Below, one piece after another: positions 1 through 9,324 of a stretch of DNA of 64,000 bases. The stretch is from Geodermatophilus saharensis. GTDB lineage: Bacteria; Actinomycetota; Actinomycetes; Mycobacteriales; Geodermatophilaceae. The position numbers and the translations under genes were made by a program. Numbering within the stretch: the stretch's first letter is position 1; every line of letters begins with the position of its first letter. The notes below the pieces were generated by a model. The model was not told where the DNA came from, searched no databases, and worked only from the letters and a program-made list of their open reading frames with translations. The DNA lies in NCBI RefSeq assembly GCF_900188205.1, contig NZ_FZOH01000002.1, positions 124,001 through 188,000 on the forward strand, given 5' to 3'.

Positions 1-455
1 TGGGGGCGCTGGCCGGCCGCGGCGCCGACGTCGCCTGGCAGGTGGCGCCGTTCATCGCCGCCGGCCTGGTGCTCGCGCTGCTCAACGCCCCCGCCCTCGA
101 CCTGCTCGGCATGGGCGAGGACGTCGCCCGGGGCCTGGGCCAGCGGGTCTGGCTGGCCCGCGGGCTCGGGCTGGCCGCGGTCACGCTGCTGGCCGGCGCG
201 GCCACCGCCGCCTGCGGCCCGATCGCCTTCGTCGGGCTGGTCGTGCCGCACGCCGTGCGGGCGTTCACCGGGCCGGCGCACCGCTGGCTGGTGCCCTGCT
301 CCGGCCTGCTCGGGGCGGTGCTGCTGCTGTCGGCCGACGTGCTCGGCCGGGTCGTGGCCCGCCCGGGCGAGCTGCAGGTGGGCATCGTGCTGGCGCTGGT
401 CGGCAGCCCCTTCTTCGTGGCGCTGGTCCGCCGCCGGCGAGTGGCGACGCTGTGA
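1..455 (+). CDS. FecCD-family iron-siderophore ABC permease, C-terminal part
   Basis: Only the last 150 or so codons are present; the frame stays open to the left edge, so the start lies upstream. The visible protein is a run of hydrophobic segments carrying the FecCD-type stretch [12 protein letters not shown], which in this family precedes the coupling region facing the ATPase, and it ends in a short Arg-rich cytoplasmic tail. It would be one half of the membrane channel importing ferric siderophores. Its stop overlaps the next start (GTGA), and a second FecCD gene plus an ATPase follow, so it is the first visible gene of a transport operon. Confidence 0.93.
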   Translation, partial: GALAGRGADVAWQVAPFIAAGLVLALLNAPALDLLGMGEDVARGLGQRVWLARGLGLAAVTLLAGAATAACGPIAFVGLVVPHAVRAFTGPAHRWLVPCSGLLGAVLLLSADVLGRVVARPGELQVGIVLALVGSPFFVALVRRRRVATL

Positions 456-1561
456 CCGCCACCGCCGACACCCTCCGCGCGACGACGCCGCCCGGGCCCG
501 GGGGGCGCCCGGGCGGCCGCGCGGTCACCGTCCGGGTCGGGCCGGTCTCGGCGCGGTTCCGCTGGCGCTCGGTCGTCGTCCCGGTGGTCGCGCTCGCCGT
601 CGTGGTGCTGCTGGCGGCGGTCGGCCTGGGGCGCGGCGACTACCCCATCGGCACCGTCGACGTGCTGCGCACGCTGGTCGGCGCGGGCACCGACGCCCAC
701 CGCTTCGTCGTCCTGGAGCTGCGCGCCCCGCGGACGCTGGTCGGGGTGCTGGTCGGCCTGGCGCTGGGGACCGCCGGAGCGCTGTTCCAGACCTTCGCCC
801 GCAACCCGCTGGCCTCCCCCGACGTCCTCGGCATCACCCAGGGCGCCTCGGTCGGCGCGGTGGCCGCCATCGTGCTGGGCGGCGGGGGCTCGGCCGGCGC
901 GCTGCTCGACGGCCTCGGCGTGCCGCTGGCCGCGCTGCTCGGCGCGCTGGTCTGGGGTGCCCTGCTGTTCGTCCTCGCCTGGCGTTCGGGGCTCGACGGC
1001 TTCCGCCTGGTGCTCGTCGGCATCGCGCTGTGGACCACCGGCACCGCGCTCACCGACTGGTTGCTCACCCGCGCGGAGATCTACGACGCCGCGGCCGCCT
1101 ACGTGTGGATCACCGGCTCGCTCAACGCCCGGACCTGGGACCAGGCGACCCAGCTGGCGGTCGCGCTGGCGGTGCTGCTGCCGCTGGCGCTGGCCGCCGG
1201 TCGGGTGCTGGGGGTCCTGCAGTTCGGCGACGACACCGCCCGCGGCCTCGGCGTCCGGCTGGCCCGCGCCCAGGCGGCGGTGGTCGTCGTCGCGGTCCTG
1301 CTCGTGGCCGCCGCGGTGGCCGCCGCCGGGCCGATCGCGTTCGTGGCGCTCGTGGTGCCGCAGATCGCCGTCCGGCTGACCGGGGGCTCGCGGCCACCGC
1401 TGCTGGCCTCGGGCCTGCTCGGCGCGGCGCTGGTGACCGCGGCCGACCTGCTGACCCGCACCGTCCTGCCCGAGGCGCTCCCCGTCGGCATCCTCACCGC
1501 CGCCGTCGGCGCGCCCTACCTGCTCTGGCTGCTCGTCCGCGGGAGGCGGACCCCCGCATGA
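452..1561 (+). CDS. FecCD-family iron-siderophore ABC permease, second subunit
   Basis: 369 residues. After a Gly/Pro-rich cytoplasmic leader of about 40 residues come many hydrophobic helices. The family hallmark [11 protein letters not shown] lies at residues 117-127, and a [12 protein letters not shown] segment near the C-terminus matches the partner permease upstream. The two permeases probably pair as a heterodimer for Fe-siderophore import, like FepD/FepG. The GTG start overlaps the previous stop by 4 bp and the stop overlaps the ATPase start (ATGA), so the three genes should be translationally coupled. The exact siderophore cannot be read from sequence. Confidence 0.95.
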   Translation: MTATADTLRATTPPGPGGRPGGRAVTVRVGPVSARFRWRSVVVPVVALAVVVLLAAVGLGRGDYPIGTVDVLRTLVGAGTDAHRFVVLELRAPRTLVGVLVGLALGTAGALFQTFARNPLASPDVLGITQGASVGAVAAIVLGGGGSAGALLDGLGVPLAALLGALVWGALLFVLAWRSGLDGFRLVLVGIALWTTGTALTDWLLTRAEIYDAAAAYVWITGSLNARTWDQATQLAVALAVLLPLALAAGRVLGVLQFGDDTARGLGVRLARAQAAVVVVAVLLVAAAVAAAGPIAFVALVVPQIAVRLTGGSRPPLLASGLLGAALVTAADLLTRTVLPEALPVGILTAAVGAPYLLWLLVRGRRTPA

Positions 1562-2430
1562 CCACCTCCACCTCCGAGGCGCCCGTGCACGAGCCCCCGC
1601 CCGCCCCCGCCGTCCGCCTGGCCGCCGAGGACCTGCGCCTGGCCTACGACGACCGGGTCGTCGTCGACGGCCTCGACCTCGCGCTCACCGACGGCTCGTT
1701 CACCGCGATCGTCGGCCCGAACGGCTGCGGCAAGTCCACGCTGCTGCGCGCGCTGGGCCGGCTGCTGCGCCCGGCGGCCGGCCGGGTGCTGCTCGACGGG
1801 CGCTCGATCGCGAGGACGCCGACCCGCGAGGTGGCCCGCGTCCTCGGCCTGCTGCCGCAGACACCGGTGGCCCCGGCGGGGCTGACCGTGGCCGACCTGG
1901 TCGCCCGCGGCCGGCACCCGCACCAGAGCTGGCTGCAGCAGTGGTCGCGCGAGGACGAGGCCGTCGTCGCCGAGGCGCTGGCCTGGACCGACATGGCCGA
2001 CCTCGCCGACCGCCCCGTCGACGAGCTCTCCGGCGGGCAGCGGCAGCGGGCCTGGATCTCGATGGCCCTGGCGCAGGAGACCGACCTGCTCCTGCTCGAC
2101 GAGCCGACGACCTACCTGGACCTGTCGCACCAGATCGACGTCCTGGAGCTGGTCGCCCGGCTGCACGCCGAGCGCGGCCGGACCGTCGTCGTCGTGCTGC
2201 ACGACCTCAACCTCGCCGCCCGCTACGCGCAGCGGCTGGTGGCCATGCGCGACGGCGTCCTGGTGGCCTCGGGGACGCCGCACGAGGTGCTCACCGAGCG
2301 GCTGCTGGCCGAGGTCTTCGACCTCGAGGCCCGCGTGGTGCCCGACCCGGTGGCCGGGACGCCGCTGGTGGTCCCCGTCCGCCGCCTGCCCCGCCGGGGT
2401 CAGGACTCGGAGCGGCCCTCGCGCCAGTAG
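1558..2430 (+). CDS. Iron-siderophore ABC transporter ATP-binding protein
   Basis: 290 residues with a complete ABC ATPase core: Walker [10 protein letters not shown] at 53-61, a Q-loop in LLPQTP, the signature LSGGQRQR starting near 157, Walker B LLLLDEP about 20 residues later and the switch HD in [10 protein letters not shown]. The FepC/FhuC-like features (ARGRHPHQ after the Q-loop, [12 protein letters not shown]) fit iron-chelate import. It is the energising subunit for the two upstream permeases, coupled through an ATGA overlap. Its last 31 bases overlap the 3' end of the convergent siderophore-interacting protein gene, so both genes share coding DNA at their tails. Confidence 0.95.
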   Translation: MTTSTSEAPVHEPPPAPAVRLAAEDLRLAYDDRVVVDGLDLALTDGSFTAIVGPNGCGKSTLLRALGRLLRPAAGRVLLDGRSIARTPTREVARVLGLLPQTPVAPAGLTVADLVARGRHPHQSWLQQWSREDEAVVAEALAWTDMADLADRPVDELSGGQRQRAWISMALAQETDLLLLDEPTTYLDLSHQIDVLELVARLHAERGRTVVVVLHDLNLAARYAQRLVAMRDGVLVASGTPHEVLTERLLAEVFDLEARVVPDPVAGTPLVVPVRRLPRRGQDSERPSRQ

Positions 2431-3350
2431 CCCATGAAGGCCACCGAGCGCCGGTCGACGCCGAGGTCGGCGACCAGGTGCCGCCGCAGCCGCTTGACCA
2501 CCCCGGCCTCACCGGCCAGCCAGGCGTAGCAGCCCGCGCCCGCCCCCGGGTCCTCGGGGACCTCCCACAGCGGCCCGCTGTCGAGGTCGACGTCCTCCGG
2601 GGCGGCAGCCGGCGCCGCGGCGACCCCGAGGTCGACCAGCGCGGCGTGGACGGCGGGGACGAGCAGCTCCCCGCGCCGGCGGTCGCCGCGCGCCAGCCAG
2701 CGCACCTCCACGCCCACGGGCAGCCGGAGGTCCTGCACGTCGCGCGCCTCGGGCACCTCGAGGACGGCGACGGCGCGCCGGCCCGGCGGCAGCGACTCGA
2801 GGATCGCGCCGACGGCGGGAACCGCGGTCTCGTCGCCGGCCAGCAGCAGGCAGCGGGCGGTCCCCGGCGGCGCCCACTCCACGCCCCAGGCGCGACCGCG
2901 GCCGGGCCGGTCGGGGCCCATGAGCACCACCGGGTCACCGGGCGCGGCCTGCGCGGCCCAGGTCGCCGCCGGGCCGGCGGACCCGTCGCCGACGCCGTGC
3001 AGGACGACGTCGAGGTCGACCTCGGCCGCCTCCGGCCGCGCCGCGCGCACGGTGTAGGTGCGCAGCACCGGTCGCCGCTGCTCGGGCAGCGCACACCAGG
3101 CGGGGTACCACTCGGCGCCGGCGGCGTGCAGCTCGGCGAGTGCGGTGGGATCGGGGACCAGGACGAGCTTGACCCGCTGGTCGTCACCGGCGACGCCGAA
3201 CTCCCCGAGCCGCGGGCCGGTGAGGGTGATCCGCACCGTCGACGGGCCGAGCGGGCGCACCCGGGCGACGACGGTGTCGAAGAACAGCCACCGCGGCAGG
3301 GTCGCGGCCTCGGTCGTCGCCTCGGTCGTCGCCTCGGTCGTCGTCGCCAC
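2400..3350 (-). CDS. Siderophore-interacting protein (FAD-linked ferric reductase family)
   Basis: 316 residues, ViuB/SIP family: a ferredoxin-reductase-like fold with an FAD-binding RTYTVR motif at 97-102, a [12 protein letters not shown] segment and an NAD(P)-type GDETAVPAV stretch. The family reduces ferric siderophores in the cytoplasm to release iron. The GTG start gives a leader containing a threefold TEAT repeat made by a 12-bp tandem repeat near 3306-3345, probably a low-complexity extension. The 3' end overlaps the ATPase gene by 31 bp. A divergent iron box lies about 45 bp upstream, so expression should rise when iron is scarce. Confidence 0.93.
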   Translation of the reverse strand: MATTTEATTEATTEAATLPRWLFFDTVVARVRPLGPSTVRITLTGPRLGEFGVAGDDQRVKLVLVPDPTALAELHAAGAEWYPAWCALPEQRRPVLRTYTVRAARPEAAEVDLDVVLHGVGDGSAGPAATWAAQAAPGDPVVLMGPDRPGRGRAWGVEWAPPGTARCLLLAGDETAVPAVGAILESLPPGRRAVAVLEVPEARDVQDLRLPVGVEVRWLARGDRRRGELLVPAVHAALVDLGVAAAPAAAPEDVDLDSGPLWEVPEDPGAGAGCYAWLAGEAGVVKRLRRHLVADLGVDRRSVAFMGYWREGRSES

Positions 3351-3392
3351 CGGTGTCTCCTCCGCTCGGGGACGGCCCGTGCGGACCGTTGG

Positions 3393-3411
3393 TAAGGCAA
3401 GGCTAACCTGC
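3393..3411. promoter_or_regulatory. Candidate DtxR/IdeR-type iron box
   Basis: The 19 bases taaggcaaggctaacctgc match the actinobacterial iron-box consensus TTAGGTTAGGCTAACCTAA at 14 positions, including a near-perfect right half. The site lies between the divergent siderophore-interacting protein and siderophore receptor genes, where a ferrous-iron repressor could control both. Assignment is by pattern and context only. Confidence 0.75.
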
Positions 3412-3458
3412 CCTCGCTCGCAGGGGGAACCCCCTGCCCCGACCCGCGAGGAGACCCC

Positions 3459-4460
3459 GTGTCCCGACCCCCGCGCCTGCTCGGCGCCTCCCTGGCGCTC
3501 ACGACGCTGCTCGCCGCCAGCGCCTGCGCTCCCTCCGAGGACACGCGGGCGGCCGCCGCGCCCGGTGGGGGCTGGTCGTTCACCGACGACGTCGGCACCA
3601 CCGTCGAGCTCGACGCGCGCCCCGAGCGCGTCGCCGGCCTCAACGACGTCGTCTCCTCGCTGTGGAACCTCGGCATCGAGCCGGTGGCCACCTTCGGGCA
3701 GACCTCGGCTGCCGACGACGTCCAGTTCGAGGGGCGCGACCTGTCCGGGGTGGAGATCGTCGGGGAGAGCTACGGCGCGATCGACCTCGAGGCGCTGGCC
3801 GCGGCCGACCCCGACGTCGTCGTCACCAGCGTCTACCCGGTCGACTCCGAGGGGACGCTGGACGGCACCCAGCCGCTGTACGGCTTCGAGTCCCTCGAGC
3901 AGCAGGAGCAGGTGGCGCGGATCGCGCCGATCGTCGCGATCGCCTGGCGAGGATCGGCCGCCGACGTCGTCGAGCGCACCGCCGAGCTCGCCGCGGCCCT
4001 CGGCGCCGACACCGACGGCGGGGAGGCGCGTGCGGCCCGGCAGGCCTACGACGACGCCGCGGCCGCCCTCACCGAGGCCGCCTCCTCCGGCGTCACCGTG
4101 CTGCCGGTGGCCGCCTACCCCGACGAGGGCTTCTACATGGCCAAGGCCGCCGACGACCCGTCGCTGCGGCTCTACCGCGACCTCGGCGTGCAGTTCGTCG
4201 ACCCCGGCGGCGAGGGCTACTTCTGGGAGACTGCGAGCTGGGAGGTCGTGCCGCAGCACCGCAGCGACGTCCTGCTGTACTCGCTGCGCGGCGCGATGAC
4301 GCCGGAGCAGATGGCCGGCCAGCCCACCTACGGGCTGCTGCCCGCCGCGCAGGCCGGCCAGGTGCACCCGTGGGAGTACGTCGGCATGGACCACGCCGCC
4401 CAGGCCCGCTACATGGAGCGGCTGGCCGGCTGGCTGCGCGACGCGCAGAAGGTCACCTAG
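3459..4460 (+). CDS. Iron-siderophore ABC transporter substrate-binding lipoprotein
   Basis: 333 residues. The N-terminus is a lipoprotein signal: Arg-containing start, hydrophobic stretch and lipobox LAASAC with Cys23 as lipidation site. The mature part is a class III periplasmic-type binding fold (PERVAGLNDVV, then IVAIAWRG), the receptor part of a ferric-siderophore importer, anchored outside the membrane. It is transcribed away from the siderophore reductase gene across an iron box and probably serves the FecCD permeases at the left edge. The last 4 bases overlap the convergent DMT exporter gene. Confidence 0.92.
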   Translation: MSRPPRLLGASLALTTLLAASACAPSEDTRAAAAPGGGWSFTDDVGTTVELDARPERVAGLNDVVSSLWNLGIEPVATFGQTSAADDVQFEGRDLSGVEIVGESYGAIDLEALAAADPDVVVTSVYPVDSEGTLDGTQPLYGFESLEQQEQVARIAPIVAIAWRGSAADVVERTAELAAALGADTDGGEARAARQAYDDAAAALTEAASSGVTVLPVAAYPDEGFYMAKAADDPSLRLYRDLGVQFVDPGGEGYFWETASWEVVPQHRSDVLLYSLRGAMTPEQMAGQPTYGLLPAAQAGQVHPWEYVGMDHAAQARYMERLAGWLRDAQKVT

Positions 4461-5449
4461 GCAGCGGAGCGGCCCGGCGCGAGCGGCGCCGGCGCCTCCG
4501 GGAGGGGCGCCGGCGCCGGCCGCGCCGCGGCCGTCCGCGCGGTCTGCGCCAGCGCGATGCCGGCGAGGACGACCAGGCCGCCGGCCACCTGCCAGCCGCT
4601 GAGCACCTGTCCCAGCCACGCCCAGGCGACCACCGAGGCGAACACCGGCTCGACGGTGGCCACCAGCCCGGCGGTGGTGGGCGGCAGGTGCCGCAGCGCG
4701 GCGATCGACAGCCAGAACGGCACGACCGCCCCGAGGACGGCGATCCACGTCACCAGGACCCACAGCGGCAGCTGCACCGCGCCGAGCGAGACCGGCACCC
4801 GCTCGCCGAGCACCCCGGCGTCGAAGGGTGCGGTGAACGGCGCGACGACGGCCCAGAACAGGGCCGCGGCCACGAACGTCCAGGTGGTCAGCGCGACCGG
4901 GTCGCGGGTGGCCGCCCCACGCTCGCCCATCAGGTAGTAGGTGGCCAGGCACACCGCCGCGGCCAGGGCGGCGCCGACACCGAGCAGGTCCAGCGACCCG
5001 CCGCCCCGCCACACCTGGGCGACCAGCACCAGTCCCGACAGCGACAGCGTCAGCGCCAGCCAGATGCGCGGGCGCACCGGCTCCCTGCGCACCAGCCGGA
5101 CCCACAGCGCGATCCCGACCGGCGCGGTCATCTCGAAGACCAGGGCGATGCCGACCGGCAGCCGGCCGATGGCCACGAAGTAGAGGAACTGGGTCAGCGC
5201 GACGCCGACCACGCCGAACGCGGCGAGGAAGGGCACCTCCCGCCAGGACAGCCGCAGCCGGTGCGGCGAGACCAGCGCCAGTGCGGCCAGCAGGCCCACC
5301 GCCGCCCCGCCGCAGCGCATCGCGGTCAGCCAGGTCGGCGGGACGCCGGCCTGCAGCGCGAGCGTGGAGACGGTGCCGTTGACGGCGAACAGGCCGGCCG
5401 CGGCGACGGTCGTGGTGTAGCCGACGGCGGGACGGCGGGTGTGCGGCAC
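4457..5449 (-). CDS. EamA/RhtA-type DMT-superfamily exporter
   Basis: About 330 residues from the GTG chosen here; another in-frame GTG at 5485 would add 12 residues, and neither has a convincing ribosome site. It has ten predicted membrane helices in two EamA repeats (the first opening TVAAAGLFAVNG, the second near YYLMGERGAATRD) and a short Ala/Pro-rich tail. Members export amino acids, homoserine/threonine or other small metabolites. No substrate can be assigned. It converges on the siderophore receptor gene with a 4-bp overlap. Confidence 0.85.
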   Translation of the reverse strand: MPHTRRPAVGYTTTVAAAGLFAVNGTVSTLALQAGVPPTWLTAMRCGGAAVGLLAALALVSPHRLRLSWREVPFLAAFGVVGVALTQFLYFVAIGRLPVGIALVFEMTAPVGIALWVRLVRREPVRPRIWLALTLSLSGLVLVAQVWRGGGSLDLLGVGAALAAAVCLATYYLMGERGAATRDPVALTTWTFVAAALFWAVVAPFTAPFDAGVLGERVPVSLGAVQLPLWVLVTWIAVLGAVVPFWLSIAALRHLPPTTAGLVATVEPVFASVVAWAWLGQVLSGWQVAGGLVVLAGIALAQTARTAAARPAPAPLPEAPAPLAPGRSAA

Positions 5450-5553
5450 CCGTCCGACTGTAGCGGGCGTAGTGACAGACGCCACCTACCGGTGTGTCGG
5501 GCGCGACACTCACCGGTGCGTGACTCCCAGGGACGTCGGGCACCCTCGACGTC

Positions 5554-5922
5554 GTGACCGAGACCCGCCCGCCGTGGTCGCGGCGGCGCCGCCGGCTGCT
5601 GGTCGGCCTGGCCCTCGGCGGGGTGGCCGGCGGTCTCGGGGCGGTCGTGCTGCCGGCCGAGATCGGGGTGACGGCGGGCTTCCTCGGCGCCCTGTGCGGG
5701 TTCCTGCTGGTCGCCGCGGCGGTGCTGTTCGTGGCCATCCCCGGGCCCGACACCCTCGGCACGCTGGTGCGCACCACACCGCTGGCCGGCGCGGTGTGCG
5801 TCGTCGCCGTCCTGCTGGCGCTGTCCACGGAGGGCCGGCCGCTGCGCTGGGTGTGGTGGACGGCGGCCGCCGCGGGCGCGCTCTGGGTGGCCGCGGCGGT
5901 GTGGCTGGCCCGCCGCGGGTGA
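5554..5922 (+). CDS. Small membrane protein, unknown function
   Basis: 122 residues from a GTG start. A basic leader (WSRRRRRLL) is followed by about four hydrophobic segments, with no soluble domain or catalytic motif. The stop overlaps an in-frame GTG of the downstream thioesterase-like gene (GTGA at 5919-5922), so the two may be co-translated. I do not recognise the family. Continuous frame, a plausible membrane topology and tight linkage to the next gene are the evidence that it is real. Confidence 0.65.
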   Translation: MTETRPPWSRRRRRLLVGLALGGVAGGLGAVVLPAEIGVTAGFLGALCGFLLVAAAVLFVAIPGPDTLGTLVRTTPLAGAVCVVAVLLALSTEGRPLRWVWWTAAAAGALWVAAAVWLARRG

Positions 5923-5951
5923 CCGGGAGGTCCGGCGCGAGACTGCGGGGC

Positions 5952-6737
5952 GTGCAGCTGCCCCCCGCCTACTACCTGCCCGACGGCCCCGGCGCCTTCG
6001 TCGCCACCGCGCTCACCATCGGGCCGTGGGACCCCGGCCTGCAGCACGCCGGCCCGCCCGCCGCGCTGCTGGCCCGCGAGGTCGAGCGCACCGGCGGGAT
6101 CGACGGCGGGCAGCCGGTGCGGCTGGCCTTCGACGTCCTCGGTCCGGTGCCGGTGGGGCCGGTGCGGGTGGCCGCGCGGGTGCTGCGGCCGGGTCGCCGG
6201 ATCGAGCTGGTGGAGGCGACGCTGGAGGCCGGCGGGCGCCCGGTGGTGCGGCTGACCGCCTGGCGGATGCGGGTCCGCGACTCGGCGGCCACCGCGCACC
6301 CGCCGCAGCGCCTCGCGGTCGGGCCGGAGGACGGCCGCCCGGCGCAGTTCGACGTCTTCAGCGAGGAGGTCGCCTACCACCGGTCGCTGGAGTGGCGGGA
6401 GGCCGGCGGCTCGATCACCGCGACCGGCCCGGCCGCCGCGTGGACCCGGCCGCTGTGCGGCCTGGTCGAGGGCGAGCCGATCACGCCGCTGGAGCACCTG
6501 CTGGTGATGACCGACGCGGCCAGCGGCATCTCCGCGGCGCTGGACTGGTCGCAGGCGACCTTCGCCAACGTCGACCTCGTCGTCGCGCTGTTCCGGCAGC
6601 CGGCCGGGGAGTGGCTGGCGATGGACGCCGTCACCACGCTGGGGCCCGGCGGGCTCGGGCAGTGCGCCGCCGACCTCTACGACGCCGACGGGCGGATCGG
6701 CCGCTCGGTCGCGTCGCTGTTCGTCGAGCCGCGCTGA
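5952..6737 (+). CDS. Thioesterase-fold (acyl-CoA thioesterase-like) family protein
   Basis: 261 residues. Two hot-dog-like halves are suggested: an N-terminal LQHAGPPAALLAREVER segment resembling the HGGP helix of TesB-type thioesterases and a C-terminal half with PLEHLLVMTDAASGIS. The family acts on acyl-CoA or related thioesters, but no specific substrate is visible. Start choice is uncertain: GTG at 5952 puts the domain close to the N-terminus as in relatives, while GTG at 5919 overlaps the upstream stop and would add 11 residues. Confidence 0.8.
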   Translation: MQLPPAYYLPDGPGAFVATALTIGPWDPGLQHAGPPAALLAREVERTGGIDGGQPVRLAFDVLGPVPVGPVRVAARVLRPGRRIELVEATLEAGGRPVVRLTAWRMRVRDSAATAHPPQRLAVGPEDGRPAQFDVFSEEVAYHRSLEWREAGGSITATGPAAAWTRPLCGLVEGEPITPLEHLLVMTDAASGISAALDWSQATFANVDLVVALFRQPAGEWLAMDAVTTLGPGGLGQCAADLYDADGRIGRSVASLFVEPR

Positions 6738-6804
6738 GCGCGCTGCCAGGGGAGCCCGGTTGGATGGGGGCACGACGCGACACGGACGGAGGACCTGACC
6801 TGCC

Positions 6805-7695
6805 ATGGGCCCGCTGACCGACCTGCTCGACTGGCTCGCCGGCCGCGGCCTGGAGATCGTGCTGATCATCCTGGGCTCGGTGCTGATCGCCCGGTTCACC
6901 ACCTGGGTGGGCACCCGGATCACCGACCGCATCGACGCGCGCTCCACCGGCGGGGACGTGCTCGTGCGCTCGGAGGCCGCCAAGCACCGGCACTCGCTCA
7001 CCCAGGTGATCACGTGGGCGCTGATCGTGCTGGTCTACACCGTGGCGGCGTTCTACGTGCTCGACCGCCTCGGCGTCCCGATCACCGGGCTGGTCGCGCC
7101 GGCCACCGTGCTCGGCGTCGGGCTGGGCTTCGGCGCGCAGCGCATCGTCGGCGACGTCCTCGCCGGGTTCTTCCTCATCACCGAGCGGCAGTACGGCTTC
7201 GGCGACGTCGTCTCCATCGCCGTCGTCGGCGGGGGCGACCCGGCCGCGGGCACCGTCGAGGACGTCACGCTGCGGGTGACCCGGCTGCGCTCGGCCGACG
7301 GCGAGGTGGTGACCGTGCCCAACGGGCAGATCGTCAAGGTCACCAACCTCTCGCGCGACTGGGCGCGGGCGGTGGTCGACGTCCCGGTGCCCACGAGCGC
7401 CGACGTCACCCGGGTCAACGAGATCCTCCACGACGTCGGCCGGGACGCCTTCGCCGACGCCGAGCTGCGCCGGCTGCTGCTCGACGAGCCCAGCGTCATG
7501 GGCGTGGAGAGCATCGACCTCGACCAGGTCAACGTGCGGGTGGTGGCCCGGACGCTGCCCGGGCGGCAGTTCGAGGTGGGCCGCGACCTGCGCGAGCGGA
7601 TCGTGCTGGCCTTCGCCGCGGCGGGGCTGACGCTCGCCCCGAGTCCCGAGCCGGCCGCCGTCGCGACCCGGCCCCCGCCGGCGGCGCGGCCGTGA
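6805..7695 (+). CDS. MscS-family mechanosensitive channel
   Basis: 296 residues with an ATG start and an upstream GGAGGA-like ribosome site. Three hydrophobic helices end in the pore-lining TM3 (GVPITGLVAPATVLGVGLGFGA, a Gly/Ala-packed helix). A beta domain with the typical VPNGQI stretch follows, then an alpha/beta vestibule. It would open under membrane tension to release solutes on osmotic downshock. It resembles the compact YkuT/MscS type rather than the long multi-helix forms. The stop overlaps the following gene (GTGA). Confidence 0.93.
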   Translation: MGPLTDLLDWLAGRGLEIVLIILGSVLIARFTTWVGTRITDRIDARSTGGDVLVRSEAAKHRHSLTQVITWALIVLVYTVAAFYVLDRLGVPITGLVAPATVLGVGLGFGAQRIVGDVLAGFFLITERQYGFGDVVSIAVVGGGDPAAGTVEDVTLRVTRLRSADGEVVTVPNGQIVKVTNLSRDWARAVVDVPVPTSADVTRVNEILHDVGRDAFADAELRRLLLDEPSVMGVESIDLDQVNVRVVARTLPGRQFEVGRDLRERIVLAFAAAGLTLAPSPEPAAVATRPPPAARP

Positions 7696-8216
7696 CCGTC
7701 CCCGGCGCCCCGCGCTCCCCCGGCCCCGAGCCCGGCACCGGGCCCGTCCCCGGCGGCGACCCGGCCGGCCGCGGCCGCTTCGGCCTGTCCGCCCTGCGCC
7801 GCACGCCCGGCCACATCGGGCGGGCCCGCACCTCCACGGTGGTCCTGGTCGTGCTGTTCCTCGGCCTGGGGCTGCTGTACCTGTACGTGCGGCCGGACCC
7901 GGCCGAGACCGCGCCGGCGGGCACCACGACCGTCACCACGCCGGCCCCCGCACCACCGGCCACCACCGCGCCGCCGACCACCACCGCGCCGCCGACCACC
8001 GAGGCCCCCGCGACCACCACGGACGCCCCGCCGACGACGACCGACGCCCCGGCCACGACGGACGTCCCGTCGCCGACCACCGCGCCGACCACCGCGCCGA
8101 CCCCTGCGCCGACCACCGCCCCCGGGGAGACGCCGTCGGAGCCGCCGGTCCCGACCACCACCCGGGCCCCGACGGCGCCGGCCACCGAGCCGACGACGGT
8201 CTCGCCGCCCGGCTGA
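7692..8216 (+). CDS. Single-pass membrane protein with Pro/Thr-rich outer tail
   Basis: 174 residues: about 45 Pro/Gly-rich cytoplasmic residues, one membrane helix (TSTVVLVVLFLGLGLLYLYV) and then a long tail built almost entirely of Thr, Pro and Ala (APTTAPTTAP-type repeats). Such tails behave as extended, possibly glycosylated spacers through the cell wall. It is translationally coupled to the MscS gene by a GTGA overlap, so an accessory role at the channel is possible but unproven. No known domain. Confidence 0.7.
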   Translation: MTVPGAPRSPGPEPGTGPVPGGDPAGRGRFGLSALRRTPGHIGRARTSTVVLVVLFLGLGLLYLYVRPDPAETAPAGTTTVTTPAPAPPATTAPPTTTAPPTTEAPATTTDAPPTTTDAPATTDVPSPTTAPTTAPTPAPTTAPGETPSEPPVPTTTRAPTAPATEPTTVSPPG

Positions 8217-8257
8217 GGCCCACCCGGTCGGCCCCGCCGGGGCGGAGGATGGCCGGC

Positions 8258-9304
8258 ATGGTCCTGGAGCTGCGCCGCCCGATCGTGCAGGCACCGATGG
8301 CCGGCGGGCCGTCGACCCCGGCCCTCGCCGCGGCCGTGTCCGAGGCCGGCGGGCTGGGCTGCCTGGCCGCCGGCTACCGGACGCCGGCCGCGGTGCGCGA
8401 GGAGATCCGCGCCGTCCGCGCGCTGACCGGGCAGCGGTTCGCCGTCAACGTGTTCGTGCCCGGCCCGCCCGGCGACGCCGGCGCCGTGGCCCGCTACGCC
8501 CGCGAACTGGACGCCGAGGCCCGCCGCTGGGGCGTCGGCCTCGGTGAGCCCCGCGCCGACGACGACGCCTGGGAGGACAAGGTCGCGCTGCTCGCCGAGG
8601 AGCGGGTGCCGGTGGCCTCGTTCACCTTCGGCCTGCCCGGCGCCGACGTGGTCGCCGCGCTGCACGCCGCCGGGGCCACCGTGCTCGTCACCGTCACCAC
8701 GCCGGAGGAGGCGGTGGCCGCCCGCGACGTCGGCGCCGACGCGCTGGTCGTGCAGGGCGTCGAGGCCGGCGGGCACCGCGGGAGCTTCACCGACCGCGAC
8801 GGCGAGGGCGAGTACGGGCTGCTGCCGCTGCTGCGGCTGGTCGCCCGGGCCGTCGACCTGCCGCTGGTCGCCGCCGGCGGCATCCCCGACGGCCCCGCCG
8901 TCGCCGCGGTGCTCGTCGCCGGCGCCGAGGCCGCGCAGCTGGGCACCGCGTTCCTGTGCTGCCCCGAGGCGGCGACCACCCCGGAGCACCGCGCCGCACT
9001 GACCACGCGCGGGCGCACGGCGCTGACCCGGGCCTTCAGCGGCCGGCGCGCCCGCGGGCTGGTCAACCGCTTCCTCACCGAGCACTCCGCCGCCGCGCCG
9101 GCCGCCTACCCCGAGGTGCACCAGCTGACCGCGCCGCTGCGCGCCGCCGCCCGGCGGGCCGGCGACGACGGCGGCTACAACCTGTGGGCCGGGCAGGGCC
9201 ACCCCCTGGTCGAGGCCGTCCCCGCCGCCGAGCTGGTGCGCCGCCTCGACGACGGCGCCCGCGCGGCGCTGGCTCGCCCGTACCCCGGGACCGGCGGCCG
9301 CTGA
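8258..9304 (+). CDS. Nitronate monooxygenase (2-nitropropane dioxygenase family)
   Basis: 348 residues from ATG 8258, which has a GGAGGA site about 9 bases upstream; ATG 8249 would sit on top of that site. TIM-barrel FMN protein with the N-terminal RRPIVQAPMAGG, the QGVEAGGHRGS loop holding the proposed catalytic His, and the FMN-phosphate-binding VAAGGIPDGPAVAA. The family oxidises nitronates such as propionate 3-nitronate with oxygen, protecting against toxic nitro compounds. It stands alone upstream of a sulfur-metabolism riboswitch with no evident operon partner. Confidence 0.9.
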   Translation: MVLELRRPIVQAPMAGGPSTPALAAAVSEAGGLGCLAAGYRTPAAVREEIRAVRALTGQRFAVNVFVPGPPGDAGAVARYARELDAEARRWGVGLGEPRADDDAWEDKVALLAEERVPVASFTFGLPGADVVAALHAAGATVLVTVTTPEEAVAARDVGADALVVQGVEAGGHRGSFTDRDGEGEYGLLPLLRLVARAVDLPLVAAGGIPDGPAVAAVLVAGAEAAQLGTAFLCCPEAATTPEHRAALTTRGRTALTRAFSGRRARGLVNRFLTEHSAAAPAAYPEVHQLTAPLRAAARRAGDDGGYNLWAGQGHPLVEAVPAAELVRRLDDGARAALARPYPGTGGR

Positions 9305-9324
9305 CCTCGGCTATCGTCGGACCA

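Noticed and set aside
2400-7013. Open minus-strand frame of about 1,537 codons across several genes
   Set aside because: Only the last 317 codons are a recognisable protein (siderophore-interacting protein). The rest is antisense to well-supported genes and is low-complexity Arg/Pro/Gly sequence, typical of very GC-rich DNA with few chance stops.
8258-9304. Candidate for missing mftD
   Set aside because: Motifs are those of nitronate monooxygenase, not of the lactate-dehydrogenase-like FMN family to which MftD belongs.
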